Of a stretch of DNA of 64,000 bases, positions 8,901-16,949 are shown piece after piece; positions within the stretch are counted from its first letter, which is position 1, and each line of letters begins with the position of its first letter. This stretch comes from Flavobacterium psychrotrophum (GTDB lineage: Bacteria > Bacteroidota > Bacteroidia > Flavobacteriales > Flavobacteriaceae). Location: positions 3,906,001 to 3,970,000 of the forward strand of contig NZ_CP031557.1 of the NCBI RefSeq assembly GCF_003403075.1. Reading direction: 5' to 3'. A program made the translations under genes and the position numbers. The notes beneath the pieces were generated by a model. That model saw only the letters and a program-made list of their open reading frames with translations, ran no database searches and had not been told where the DNA came from.

Positions 8901-9143
8901 TTAAGGCCAATCCTTATGACGTCGTTTGCCTTTATCTTTGGCCTTATGCCACTTGCCTTTGCCAGCGGTGTAGGCGCTGTGGGTAACAGGAGCATAGGTA
9001 TGGGTGCCGTGGGTGGTATGTTTATAGGTACCATATTCGGGGTATTTGTTATCCCTATCCTGTTCATCATCTTCCAGGGATTACAGGAACGCATTTCGGG
9101 CAAGCCGAAAGATGACACCGCGAGCGAAAAAAGTATTGCTTAA
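5988..9143 (+). CDS. RND efflux pump, HAE1 (AcrB/MexB) type
   Basis: This 1051-residue inner-membrane proton-driven multidrug exporter starts MLKTFIERPVLSTVISI, the typical first helix. The proton-relay residues are present: D405 and D406 in GIVVDDAIVVVEAV of TM4, and K941 in LLAKNAILIVEFA of TM10. Two large periplasmic loops (about 30-335 and 565-870) form the porter and docking domains. Length and motifs match the hydrophobe/amphiphile subfamily, not heavy-metal pumps. It is the second gene of a three-part pump operon with 13-base gaps on each side. Substrates cannot be predicted. Confidence 0.96.
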   Translation: MLKTFIERPVLSTVISILITILGILGLTSLPIEQYPEIAPPTVQVTATYTGANAETVLNSVVIPLEEEINGVEGMTYMTSSAANDGSANISVFFELGVNPDIAAVNVQNRVSRATPKLPQAVINTGITTLKSQTSSLMFLSLYSTNPEYDGTFVQNYAKINLVPRLQRVKGVGQVNVFGAKDYSMRIWIDPEKMATYALTPADIQAALNEQNVEAAPGKFGENAEGIYEYVIKYKGRLNKTKDYENIVVKSTGNGNFVHLSDVAKVELGAFNYGQKNFGMGKDGVAIGIFQTSGSNANEIIDAVNQILAEVKPTFPEGIEYVVPFDTKIFLDASIDKVIHTLIEAFILVFIVVFLFLQDVRSTLIPGIAVPVAIVGTFFFLNVFGFSINMLTLFAMILAIGIVVDDAIVVVEAVHAKLDEGEQDPKKATLSAMSEITGAIVSITLVMAAVFVPVSFLGGPSGVFYKQFAITLAVAILISAVNALTLSPALCALFLKPHNDHGEHKKKNLKDRFFTAFNAGFDSMNNKYVGSLKRLAKHRWITGFAILVFVGITYWLFTTTPSGFIPNEDRGIIMSDITMPPGTTLEKTQKAVNQLDSVLKSMPLVEARMSVVGFSLLNRVNGGSYAFTIIKLKDWSHRKEKNQSVDAIVGELFGRTAGFKDAKLLFFTPPSVNGFGTADGFEFKIQDTGDDDWATVSKVSNEFLAELGKRPEIQYAMTNFNPGFPQYQMDIDVEKAKDAGVSVTNIFNTMQGYYGGLYTTDFNRFGKQYRVMIQAEANQRADENSINKIYVRNANNQMVAISQFIDFKKIYGPEAVARFNMLKAVNVNGKSNAGYSSGDAIKAIQEVAAQHLPKSYTYEFSGMTREEIIAGSQAAGVFLLSLIFVYFLLSAQYESYIVPLAVLLSLPVGIAGAIGFVKLAGLENNIYFQVALIMLIGLLAKNAILIVEFAMQRRKHGLGLVESAIEGAQARLRPILMTSFAFIFGLMPLAFASGVGAVGNRSIGMGAVGGMFIGTIFGVFVIPILFIIFQGLQERISGKPKDDTASEKSIA

Positions 9144-9156
9144 CAGACACTAAACC

Positions 9157-10554
9157 ATGAAAAGAAACATATATAGACTAACAACTGTTGTAGCCGTGGG
9201 CCTGCTTTTGCAGTCGTGCTTTTCGGCAAAAACATACAAACGCCCCACTGTAAAGGCTGAGAACCTTTACCGCACTGAGGTTATAGCCCAGGACAGTGCA
9301 TCGCTGGCCGATGTATCGTGGGACAAATTATTTACAGACCCGTTATTGCAGGGCCACATTAAAAAAGGCCTGCAAAATAATTTTGATGTGCGTGTAGCAC
9401 TTCAAAATATTGTAGCCTCTGAGGCTTACCTTAAACAGGGTAAGGCCGGATACCTGCCTACCTTTAGTGCCACAGCAAGCGTACAGCACCAGGCGCTGGC
9501 AAAAAACAGCCAGTTTGGCGCAATATTTAGTGGTAGTATAGATACTTATATGTTGACAGGTAATCTAAGCTGGGAAGCTGACATCTGGGGTAAGATACGC
9601 AGTAACAAGCGTGCTTTTAACGCAACATATTTGCAAACCATAGCGGCAAATCAGGCCATTAAAACAACGGTTATAAGCAATGTTGCCAGTATGTACTACC
9701 AGCTATTGGCGTTGGATGAGCAGTTAAAATTGGCAGACAGCACTCTTATAAACCGTAACGAAAGTATAGAGGTAATACACGCGCTTAAAGATGCGGGCAG
9801 TGTAAATGAGGTAGCAGTAAAACAAACCGAAGCACAAAAATATGCAACGGAAATAATTATTGCCGACCTTAAAAACAACATCATTCTTTTAGAGAACAGC
9901 CTTTCGCTATTATTGGGCGAAGCACCTCACAAAATAGAGCGCAGCACCTTTACAGCACAGCAGGTAAATGCAGATATTAAAGCAGGATATTCTGCATCGT
10001 TGCTTAAAAACAGGCCCGATGTTATTGCTGCAGAATATGCTTTTATCAATACTTTTGAACTTACTAATGTTGCCCGCAGCGCATTTTATCCGTCGCTAAC
10101 CCTTACTCCTCAGGGTGGTTTACAAAGTATAGATATTAAAACATGGTTTAGCACTAACTCGCTTTTTGCTACCGTACTGGCAGGTATTACACAGCCTATT
10201 TTTAACCAAAGGCAAATACGCACTAAGTATGAGGCGGCAAAAGCTACACAGGCACAGGCCTATGTACAGTTTGAGCAGTCGCTGGTTACTGCAAGCCGCG
10301 AGGTTAGCGATGCACTGGCTACTTATAGTAACGAAACCAATAAAATAACCATAAGGGAAAAGCAGGTAGATGCGCTTAAAAAAGCCGCAGACTACAGCGA
10401 CGAGTTGCTTACTTATGGGCTGGTAAACTACCTTGAGGTACTTACCGCAAAAGATAACGCGCTTAACAGCGAACTAAGCCTTATAGACAACCGTTACCAA
10501 AGACTGTCTGCAATCATTACACTTTACAGGGCCCTTGGCGGTGGCTGGAAGTAA
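9157..10554 (+). CDS. outer-membrane efflux factor (OprM/TolC-like lipoprotein)
   Basis: This 465-residue outer-membrane channel component of the RND system has a lipobox at Cys21 (LLLQSC). It carries two outer-membrane efflux protein repeats, with helical periplasmic segments (for example about residues 165-250 and 375-450) and short beta segments that form the barrel (LTPQGGLQSID). The LRNRPDV-type motif appears as LLKNRPDVIAAEYA at about 285-298. Being third in the operon after the adaptor and pump, it completes a tripartite export path from cytoplasm or inner leaflet to the outside. Confidence 0.93.
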   Translation: MKRNIYRLTTVVAVGLLLQSCFSAKTYKRPTVKAENLYRTEVIAQDSASLADVSWDKLFTDPLLQGHIKKGLQNNFDVRVALQNIVASEAYLKQGKAGYLPTFSATASVQHQALAKNSQFGAIFSGSIDTYMLTGNLSWEADIWGKIRSNKRAFNATYLQTIAANQAIKTTVISNVASMYYQLLALDEQLKLADSTLINRNESIEVIHALKDAGSVNEVAVKQTEAQKYATEIIIADLKNNIILLENSLSLLLGEAPHKIERSTFTAQQVNADIKAGYSASLLKNRPDVIAAEYAFINTFELTNVARSAFYPSLTLTPQGGLQSIDIKTWFSTNSLFATVLAGITQPIFNQRQIRTKYEAAKATQAQAYVQFEQSLVTASREVSDALATYSNETNKITIREKQVDALKKAADYSDELLTYGLVNYLEVLTAKDNALNSELSLIDNRYQRLSAIITLYRALGGGWK

Positions 10555-10613
10555 ACCGCATAATTAGGAGAGGTTATCTTAATTATTTTAGATTAATTGT
10601 TTGTTTTATGTAG

Positions 10614-10650
10614 CTGCCCGGATCAGGAAACTGTCTCCGGGCAGTTTTTT
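10614..10650 (+). terminator. intrinsic terminator of the RND operon
   Basis: CTGCCCGG (10614-10621) pairs with CCGGGCAG (10637-10644), followed by six T. It lies 60 bases after the outer-membrane factor. Confidence 0.85.
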
Positions 10651-10724
10651 ATTTGTGGTAACTTTAACCATCACATAATAACACAATTGGCATAATATTA
10701 TAACCAGTTGAAAATTATACGCCC

Positions 10725-10732
10725 TAAATTTG
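10725..10732 (+). promoter_or_regulatory. -7 promoter element (TAAATTTG)
   Basis: TAAATTTG fits the phylum consensus and lies 26 bases before ATG 10759. It is downstream of the TTG at 10708, so it argues for the internal ATG as the true start. Confidence 0.5.
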
Positions 10733-10758
10733 TGTATCACCCCCACTATATCAAAAAA

Positions 10759-11187
10759 ATGAAAAAGAACGGAAAATTAATACTTTTAGATACCGATGAA
10801 GACCATAGCAGGCAGGTGTGCGACCATATAAAGGCAGCAGGTTTTAAAAATGAGTTTGTGTGCTTTACAACTTCAGATGAGGCATCTGCATACATACAGC
10901 AAAATATTGATGATACTTTTATAGTGATGCAAAGCACACTTACAGATGCGATTGAAATTATGGATAGCCGCAACATGATCTATATGCACGAAAAATTTGA
11001 TACAGAACGCGTACCTTATATGTTTTTAATCTTGGCGAACCAAAGCCTTCCGGTAAATTCAACACACACGTTTGTACATTGCTACTATAAGCCAGATACA
11101 GCAGAAAAGCTTGCCAATACACTTATTAGTGTTATCGAATTTTGGAAAGACCATGTATTTCCGCCAAGGGTAAACCATACAATTTAA
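10759..11187 (+). CDS. degenerate response-regulator receiver (pseudo-receiver) protein
   Basis: This is a 142-residue stand-alone CheY-like fold. The first strand and acidic pocket are present (KLILLDTDEDHS, about residues 5-16). The third strand reads FIVMQS (about 55-60), with no aspartate at the phosphoacceptor position. The conserved lysine-proline pair is present in HCYYKPDT (about 114-121). The acidic pocket and lysine are therefore kept but the phosphorylation site is lost, so it probably acts by protein interaction, not phosphotransfer (inference). There is no output domain. ATG 10759 is preferred to a TTG start at 10708. A hairpin ends the unit just before the next gene. Confidence 0.7.
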   Translation: MKKNGKLILLDTDEDHSRQVCDHIKAAGFKNEFVCFTTSDEASAYIQQNIDDTFIVMQSTLTDAIEIMDSRNMIYMHEKFDTERVPYMFLILANQSLPVNSTHTFVHCYYKPDTAEKLANTLISVIEFWKDHVFPPRVNHTI

Positions 11188-11240
11188 TATAAGATTATTT
11201 TCTTAATTAGCTTTTTTTAGTCTTCTAAAATATATAACTT

Positions 11241-11266
11241 GCCTCCCGGTTAAGGAGGCATTTTTT
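11241..11266 (+). terminator. hairpin with T-run directly against the next start codon
   Basis: GCCTCC (11241-11246), loop CGGTTAA, GGAGGC (11254-11259), then A and six T that run straight into ATG 11267. It looks like an intrinsic terminator for the preceding gene. Its 3' arm contains GGAGG, a Shine-Dalgarno-like sequence 8 bases before the ATG. Confidence 0.65.
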
Positions 11267-12319
11267 ATGAAGAAGGAAACTATTAAAGGACAGGGCGCGG
11301 TACAAAACATACACAATCTTTTTTTAAAGAACCGCTATGAAAAATCCATCTATGATGACGATTTTGAAGAAGAGATAGCAAAGACCGAAATACTCGAAGT
11401 TTTCCCTAAATCTATTGTGAACCCGGTTAAAAGTCCGGATTTAAGCATGGCATACAGCATGAATCCGTATCAGGGTTGCGAACACGGTTGTGCCTATTGC
11501 TTTGCGCGCCCCACGCATGAATACTGGGGCTATAGTGCAGGTGTAGATTTTGAACGGAAGATAATGGTCAAGAAAAACGCGCCCGAACTGCTGGAACAGT
11601 TCTTTAAAAAGCGTGGTTATAAACCGGAATCAATACTCATGTCTGGCAATACCGATTGCTACCAGCCCATAGAGCGCAAGCTACAAATTACCCGCAAACT
11701 GCTACAGGTATTTTTAGACTACAGGCATCCGGTTGATGTCCTGACCAAAAATGCGCTTGTAACCCGAGATATCGACATACTTAAACAACTGGCCGAAAAG
11801 AATCTTGTTACGGTTTCGCTAAGCATCCCTACAGTAAATGAAGAACTGCGCCGCAAGCTGGAACCCCGCACCTCATCAGTAAACACTAAGCTGCAAGCCA
11901 TAGAAACCCTGAGCCAAAACGGCATTCCGGTACATGTAATGGTAGCACCCATAATTCCGGGGCTAAACAGTATGGAAATACTAAATACCGTTAAGGTAAT
12001 TACCGAGAAAGGTGCATCAAGCTTTGGCTATACCCTTGTGCGGCTAAATGATACGGTAGAGCCCATATTTATAGACTGGCTGGAGGAGCATTACCCGGAC
12101 AGGCGTGATAAAGTGTTGAACCAGATAGCCAGTATGCACGGCGGTAAACTGGGCGAGAAAAACGTTGCAAAGCGTAAAAAAGGCGAAGGCAATATTGCCG
12201 ATATGATACATACCACTTTTAAAATAGCCCGCCAGAAATATTTTAACAACAAAGGAATTCCTGATTTAAGGACCGATTTGTTTGACGGTACTAAGGGTGA
12301 GCAATTGAGGCTTTTTTAA
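11267..12319 (+). CDS. radical SAM protein, SPL/PA0069-like family
   Basis: This 350-residue protein has the [4Fe-4S] motif C71-x3-C75-x2-C78 (CEHGCAYC), preceded by YSMNPYQG. SAM-binding strands follow, including SILMSGNTDCYQPIE and VTVSLSIPT. The family's short N-terminal conserved segment (IKGQGAVQN, residues 6-14) is present, which supports ATG 11267. The closest named group I recall is the PA0069/Rv2578c-type radical SAM proteins related to spore photoproduct lyase. The substrate is unknown. The start codon is only seven bases after a hairpin whose 3' arm includes GGAGG. Confidence 0.85.
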   Translation: MKKETIKGQGAVQNIHNLFLKNRYEKSIYDDDFEEEIAKTEILEVFPKSIVNPVKSPDLSMAYSMNPYQGCEHGCAYCFARPTHEYWGYSAGVDFERKIMVKKNAPELLEQFFKKRGYKPESILMSGNTDCYQPIERKLQITRKLLQVFLDYRHPVDVLTKNALVTRDIDILKQLAEKNLVTVSLSIPTVNEELRRKLEPRTSSVNTKLQAIETLSQNGIPVHVMVAPIIPGLNSMEILNTVKVITEKGASSFGYTLVRLNDTVEPIFIDWLEEHYPDRRDKVLNQIASMHGGKLGEKNVAKRKKGEGNIADMIHTTFKIARQKYFNNKGIPDLRTDLFDGTKGEQLRLF

Positions 12320-12332
12320 GACCTCTCCCCAG

Positions 12333-12351
12333 CCCTCTCCGAAGGAGAGGG
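12333..12351. repeat. palindrome CCCTCTCC-GAA-GGAGAGGG
   Basis: This perfect 8-bp inverted repeat with a GAA loop lies in the 69-base gap between convergent genes. The same unit recurs at 28892-28910, and related versions occur at 28845-28861 and 28991-29011. It is therefore a dispersed palindromic repeat that may also act as a terminator here. Confidence 0.75.
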
Positions 12352-12388
12352 AGCAGCTTCCCTCTTACAGATGAAGAGCTCAATATTA

Positions 12389-12748
12389 TTATTTCCTCTT
12401 ACTCGCTTTAGCAAGCGGGTTAAATTCAAGGCATAGCTGCAGCCAGTAGTTAAGTTGTTTTGTAGTAGCGAAGGCGCCAGCCTCTACATACACATACCCT
12501 TTCATAGATTTTCCGGTAAAGTCCATAGGGCTTACATCATCCTGTTTTACAGCTTCTTCAGCATCTTCAGGGCTAAGGCGGCACATAAGGCGGTCTTCTC
12601 CTGTAGCTTTTTCGATCTTGCAGGCACATAGCATTTTATCATCTACCATAAAGCATATGCCGCCAAACATGGCTTTCTCATAAAAGTCAGCCCCTTTTTG
12701 CTGGAGTATTTCGCGAATGCGCTGTATGGTGTTTTCGTTGTAAGGCAT
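12389..12748 (-). CDS. TfoX/Sxy N-terminal domain protein
   Basis: This 119-residue cytosolic protein starts MPYNENTIQRIREIL. The TfoX N-terminal fold is recognised from KAMFGGICFMVDDKMLCAC (about residues 26-44), followed by DRLMCRLSPEDAEEA and FTGKSMKGYVYVE. Full-length proteobacterial Sxy regulates competence with CRP. Stand-alone N-terminal domains such as this are widespread and functionally uncharacterised. ATG 12748 is chosen because the longer frame (to 12841) would read through the sod terminator hairpin. Confidence 0.85.
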   Translation of the reverse strand: MPYNENTIQRIREILQQKGADFYEKAMFGGICFMVDDKMLCACKIEKATGEDRLMCRLSPEDAEEAVKQDDVSPMDFTGKSMKGYVYVEAGAFATTKQLNYWLQLCLEFNPLAKASKRK

Positions 12749-12805
12749 TGTTAAGTATAAAATAGTGAATACATAAGATTCTTCACTACAATGACCAAAT
12801 TTAAA

Positions 12806-12835
12806 TAAAAAAAACGGGCACCTCTCAGTACCCGT
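12806..12835 (-). terminator. intrinsic terminator of the superoxide dismutase gene
   Basis: On the minus strand an 8-bp stem (ACGGGTAC / GTGCCCGT, one G-U wobble) with a 6-base loop is followed by eight T. It lies 26 bases after the sod stop codon. Confidence 0.8.
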
Positions 12836-12860
12836 CTTCATTATCTAAAATTAAAGAGAA

Positions 12861-13469
12861 TTATTTCTCGTTGGCGTAACGCCTTGCAACTTCTTCCCAG
12901 TTTACCAGGTTCCAGAATGCCTCAATATAATCAGGCCTGCGGTTTTGGTAGTTTAGGTAGTATGCATGCTCCCATACGTCAAGGCCAAGAATAGGTGTAC
13001 CTTCGCCACCTACTTCCGGCATTAGTGGGTTGTCCTGGTTAGGAGTACCTACCACGTCAAGCTTGCCGCCTTTTTCTACAGTAAGCCATGCCCAGCCAGA
13101 ACCGAATTGTGTAGCAGCTGCTTTGTTAAATTTAGCCTTAAACTCTTCAAAAGAGCCAAACGCTTTTTCGATAGCAGCCTCAAGTTCGCCTGTAGGCTCG
13201 CCTCCACCTTTAGGAGAAAGTACAGTCCAGAACAGGTTGTGGTTATAGTAACCACCGCCATTGTTACGTAGAGCAGCATTCTTTTTATCAAGGTTAATAA
13301 GAATGTTCTCTATCGTTTTGCCTTCAAGGTCTGTACCTGCTATGGCAGCATTAAGGTTTGTAGTATATGCGTTGTGGTGCTTAGTATGGTGAATTTCCAT
13401 TGTCTTAGCATCGATATGTGGTTCTAAAGCGTCGTATGCGTAAGGAAGTTTAGGTAGCTCAAATGCCAT
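12861..13469 (-). CDS. superoxide dismutase, Fe/Mn family (Mn-type features)
   Basis: This 202-residue cytosolic enzyme dismutates superoxide. Metal ligands are visible: H27 (MEIHHTKHH), the His in [10 protein letters not shown], and the Asp and His in the signature DVWEHAYY. The segment [11 protein letters not shown] carries the Gln near the metal centre that is usual in Mn or cambialistic enzymes rather than strict FeSODs. Metal choice remains uncertain. It is monocistronic, divergent from the AddA-like gene. A TAAATTTG element lies on the minus strand at 13509-13516, about 40 bases upstream. Confidence 0.96.
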   Translation of the reverse strand: MAFELPKLPYAYDALEPHIDAKTMEIHHTKHHNAYTTNLNAAIAGTDLEGKTIENILINLDKKNAALRNNGGGYYNHNLFWTVLSPKGGGEPTGELEAAIEKAFGSFEEFKAKFNKAAATQFGSGWAWLTVEKGGKLDVVGTPNQDNPLMPEVGGEGTPILGLDVWEHAYYLNYQNRRPDYIEAFWNLVNWEEVARRYANEK

Positions 13470-13508
13470 GATGATATGTGGTTTTAAAGATTAGTATAAT
13501 ATCTATAC

Positions 13509-13516
13509 CAAATTTA
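13509..13516 (-). promoter_or_regulatory. -7 promoter element of sod (TAAATTTG)
   Basis: CAAATTTA on the plus strand reads TAAATTTG on the minus strand, 39 bases upstream of the sod start codon. Confidence 0.45.
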
Positions 13517-13655
13517 GGTAATTTACATTTCATAATAAATAGGATTTTGCAATTATTTAGTGGTCATAACTACTAAAACGATATTTTAAACTTTGAAAAA
13601 TTGTTTTTTTACAATCAGGTATTGAGTCCTATTTTTACTATTAACAATCATACGT

Positions 13656-13663
13656 TATATTTG
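13656..13663 (+). promoter_or_regulatory. -7 promoter element (TATATTTG) abutting the AddA-like start codon
   Basis: TATATTTG ends only four bases before ATG 13668. If used, transcription would start at or next to the initiation codon, giving a leaderless or nearly leaderless mRNA. Confidence 0.5.
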
Positions 13664-13667
13664 TGCT

Positions 13668-16600
13668 ATGGCACATACCGCATTTTCCATTTACAATGCC
13701 TCGGCAGGGTCGGGCAAAACCTATACGCTTGTTAAAGAGTACCTGCGTATCTTGCTAACCGCAAATACAGATGATGCCTACCGCCGCATCCTGGCCATTA
13801 CCTTTACTAACAAGGCTGTAGCCGAAATGAAGAGCCGCATCATCAAAAATCTTTCTGATTTTGCGAAGGATGAACCGGGCGACCGCGCCGAAGCCCTCAT
13901 GATCGACTTGCGGGCCGAAACCGGGCTTTCGCTTGCCACAATTAAAGACAAGAGCCGGTCGATAATTAAAAACATCATACACAACTATGCCGCTTTTGAC
14001 ATTAGTACCATAGACCGGTTTACCCACAAGGTTATCCGCGCCTTTGCGCACGACCTTAACCTGCCGGTTACGTTTGACGTGTCGCTGGAAACCGACCTCC
14101 TGCTACAGGAAGCCGTAGATGCCGTAATTGCAAAAGCAGGAGATGACCCCGTGCTTACGTCGCTGCTTGTAGATTTTTCGCTGGATAAGACCGATAACGA
14201 CAAAAGCTGGGATGTAACCTACGAGCTGTTTGAAACCGGAAAGCTATTAGTGGACGAAAATAACCGTACCGAACTGGAACAGTTTGAGTCTAAATCTATA
14301 GCCGATTTTTTATTAATTAAAGAGAAACTGCGCCAAACCACAACAGCACTCGAAGCTGAAAACACAGCATTAGGCCAGCAGATCGAGGATATTTTAAACA
14401 ATCAGGGTATCGACCTCAAGTCGTTTTCCCGGGGTACGTTTCCAAACCATATTGGTTATATAAAGATAAATGACCCTAAGGCCGCCAATTATAAATTTGC
14501 CACCCCTGAGGAAGTTGCTATCAACAAAACTGCTAAAGACCGACCTCTTATAGAAGGTGTACTGCCCGAAATAATTACGCTGCTGCAAAAAGCCTATAAG
14601 AATAATGAGAAGCGCAACTTTTATGCAGCCTTTCTAAAAAACATTACACCACTATCGTTGCTTAACACCATTGGGCAGGAACTTAAGCGCATACAGGAAG
14701 AGCAGAATGTACTCTCGATTTCTGAATTTAATGCTATCATCCATAAAGAGATACAAAACCAGCCCGCACCGTTTATCTATGAACGCCTGGGCGAGCGCTA
14801 CCGACACTTTTTTATAGATGAGTTTCAGGATACCAGCCAGATGCAGTGGCACAACCTGGTACCGCTTATAGATAATGCCCTGGCGGGTGAAGACATACAT
14901 GCCGGCCGCGGATCGTTAATGATAGTGGGTGACCCTAAGCAGAGCATTTACCGCTGGCGTGGTGGCCGTGCTGAGCAGTTTATAGAATTGGGCAAAGAAA
15001 CCTTTAATCCGTTTTCTAACCCATCTAAGCAAACGGTGGCGCTAGGTACTAATTACAGGAGCTACAGCGAGGTTATTGGGTTTAACAATACTTTTTTTAA
15101 ATACCTCTCCGGCAAGTTTCAAAATGCAGACTACCAGGAAATGTATGCCAACAGTTTTCAGGGTGTAAATGCTAAAGAGGGCGGTTATGTAAACATCAGC
15201 TTTTTACCCAAAAGCACTACAAACCCAGACGCAGCAGAAGGCGATGAAGAGTTAAGTAAAAACGATTTATATCTTGACGCTACCCTTGCAATAATAGAAA
15301 AGGCCAAGGCGCAGGGCTTTAGCTACAAAGACATTGTGCTGCTTACGCGAAAGCGTCAACCGGGTGTACTTTTAGCAAATTACCTTACCGAAAAGCAGAT
15401 CCCTATACTATCGTCAGAAACGTTGCTGATAGAAAATGCTACCGAAGTTAAGCTTATAATTAACCTGCTGCGCTACCTTAAAAGCAACGAAAATAAAGAG
15501 GCTAAAGCACATTTTCTATACTTTGCCAGCGGTACGCAGACCGAAATAGCTAAGCACGATTTTATAGCACAGGGTATGGAGCAACCTACCGAGGATGCCT
15601 TAGAAAAGTGGCTGGGAGTTCATAACATATATATATCGTTTAAAAACTGTCGCAAAAAATCGCTTTACGAAGCGGTAGAAAGCATTATTGATGCCTTTAT
15701 TAAAGAAAAGAGCAACCAGAGTTATGTGCAGTACTTCCTCGACCTGGTTCTGGAGCGCGACATCCGTACGCAAAGCGGCATTGCTGACTTCCTGGAGTAC
15801 TGGGATAAGAATGGTTCTAAGTTCAGCATACCATCTCCCGAGGGTAATGATGCTGTGCGCATTATGACCATACATAAAAGTAAGGGGTTGGAGTTCCCGG
15901 TGGTAATATTCCCTTTTGCAGAAGAAGATTACAGCCGTTCGCGCCGCAGCAAGCTTTGGCTGGAAATGGATGATGACACCTTTGAATTTGAAAAAGCGCT
16001 TATTGACAGCAGCCGTGCCGTAACCGATTATGGCGAAAAAGCCGCTGAACTCTATAACATAAAAGAGCAGGAAGAACTGTTAGACAACATCAACATACTA
16101 TATGTAGCCCTTACCCGTGCCGAGGAGCAGTTGTACATTATAAGCAACCGCAACTTTACACGTACAGGTGAGTTGGCTAAAAACAATATGTCGTCTTACT
16201 TTATAGAGTACCTGATGGACAAAAGCATTTTTGACAACCAGCTTGCCGAATATGAATTTGGGGCGGCTACACGCCTGTCTAAACCGCAACCACACGAGGC
16301 AGAACAACCTAAAATAGCCGTAGTGCACGAGCGCTTTAATCCGCGTAAGGTAAAGATCGCACAGCGCGAATCGCTTATGTGGGGCAACAGCCAGGCACAA
16401 GCCATAGAATTTGGTAATGTTACCCACGAGGTGTTATCGTATATAAAAACTGCAGATGATATTCCGCTTGCCATAATAAAAGCTACAGAAAATGGCCTCA
16501 TAACCCACTCTCAACAGGAAGACATGGAAGCCATAGTAAGCCTTGTGGTTACCCACCCTGACCTTGAAGTTTTCTTTAGTGAAGGGAATACCGTTTTTAA

Positions 16601-16826
16601 CGAACAAAACATCATTGGCCCGGGCATGCCTAACATAAAGCCCGATCGTGTAGCCATACAAGATGGTAAAGCCTACCTTTTAGACTATAAAACCGGAGCC
16701 CACAAAGAGAGTTATGCAAAACAGCTCGATGGGTACGCTTTTGCGCTAAGGCAAATGGGGTTAGTGGTAGAGAAAAAAACTATTGTTTATATCAGTGCAG
16801 CATTAGAAATAGTTCATTTAGATTGA
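13668..16826 (+). CDS. UvrD-type helicase-nuclease, AddA/RecB-like
   Basis: This 1052-residue recombination/repair enzyme of superfamily 1 has Walker A at YNASAGSGKTYTLVKEYL (about residues 9-26). Motif Ia follows as AITFTNKAVAEMKSR. Walker B is FIDEFQDTS (about 382-390), and later helicase motifs include VGDPKQSIYRWRGG and MTIHKSKGLEFPVV. The C-terminus carries a PD-(D/E)xK nuclease domain (IKPDRVAIQDGKAYLLDYKTG, near residue 1010). It should process double-strand ends in an AddAB-type complex. No AddB partner gene is in the window. It is a single gene, divergent from sod, with a -7 element four bases from the ATG. Confidence 0.93.
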   Translation: MAHTAFSIYNASAGSGKTYTLVKEYLRILLTANTDDAYRRILAITFTNKAVAEMKSRIIKNLSDFAKDEPGDRAEALMIDLRAETGLSLATIKDKSRSIIKNIIHNYAAFDISTIDRFTHKVIRAFAHDLNLPVTFDVSLETDLLLQEAVDAVIAKAGDDPVLTSLLVDFSLDKTDNDKSWDVTYELFETGKLLVDENNRTELEQFESKSIADFLLIKEKLRQTTTALEAENTALGQQIEDILNNQGIDLKSFSRGTFPNHIGYIKINDPKAANYKFATPEEVAINKTAKDRPLIEGVLPEIITLLQKAYKNNEKRNFYAAFLKNITPLSLLNTIGQELKRIQEEQNVLSISEFNAIIHKEIQNQPAPFIYERLGERYRHFFIDEFQDTSQMQWHNLVPLIDNALAGEDIHAGRGSLMIVGDPKQSIYRWRGGRAEQFIELGKETFNPFSNPSKQTVALGTNYRSYSEVIGFNNTFFKYLSGKFQNADYQEMYANSFQGVNAKEGGYVNISFLPKSTTNPDAAEGDEELSKNDLYLDATLAIIEKAKAQGFSYKDIVLLTRKRQPGVLLANYLTEKQIPILSSETLLIENATEVKLIINLLRYLKSNENKEAKAHFLYFASGTQTEIAKHDFIAQGMEQPTEDALEKWLGVHNIYISFKNCRKKSLYEAVESIIDAFIKEKSNQSYVQYFLDLVLERDIRTQSGIADFLEYWDKNGSKFSIPSPEGNDAVRIMTIHKSKGLEFPVVIFPFAEEDYSRSRRSKLWLEMDDDTFEFEKALIDSSRAVTDYGEKAAELYNIKEQEELLDNINILYVALTRAEEQLYIISNRNFTRTGELAKNNMSSYFIEYLMDKSIFDNQLAEYEFGAATRLSKPQPHEAEQPKIAVVHERFNPRKVKIAQRESLMWGNSQAQAIEFGNVTHEVLSYIKTADDIPLAIIKATENGLITHSQQEDMEAIVSLVVTHPDLEVFFSEGNTVFNEQNIIGPGMPNIKPDRVAIQDGKAYLLDYKTGAHKESYAKQLDGYAFALRQMGLVVEKKTIVYISAALEIVHLD

Positions 16827-16857
16827 GAGATTATATCGAAAAGGCACACAAAGAAGG

Positions 16858-16919
16858 CACAAAGGCTCGCTAAGAAATTGGCTTTGTGTAACTTTGCGCC
16901 TTCTTAGCGAGACTTTGTG
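16858..16919. repeat. dispersed palindromic repeat, CTTTGTG/CTCGC family, copy 1
   Basis: CACAAAGGCTCGCTAAGAA (16858-16876) pairs with TTCTTAGCGAGACTTTGTG (16901-16919), with one mismatch in 19. The loop contains ACTTTGCGCC. Related palindromes are at 51757-51815 and 59773-59897. It follows the AddA-like gene and may act as its terminator. Confidence 0.75.
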
Positions 16920-16949
16920 AAACAATAAACTACAAACAACAAACATAAA

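Noticed and set aside
4799..10554. Heavy-metal (CusA-type) efflux system
   Set aside because: The pump has the DD pair in TM4 and the length of drug-type HAE1 transporters, and no metal-binding adaptor motifs were seen.
12749..12841. N-terminal extension of the TfoX-like protein
   Set aside because: The segment overlaps the terminator of sod and reads unlike the family, so the internal ATG at 12748 was used.
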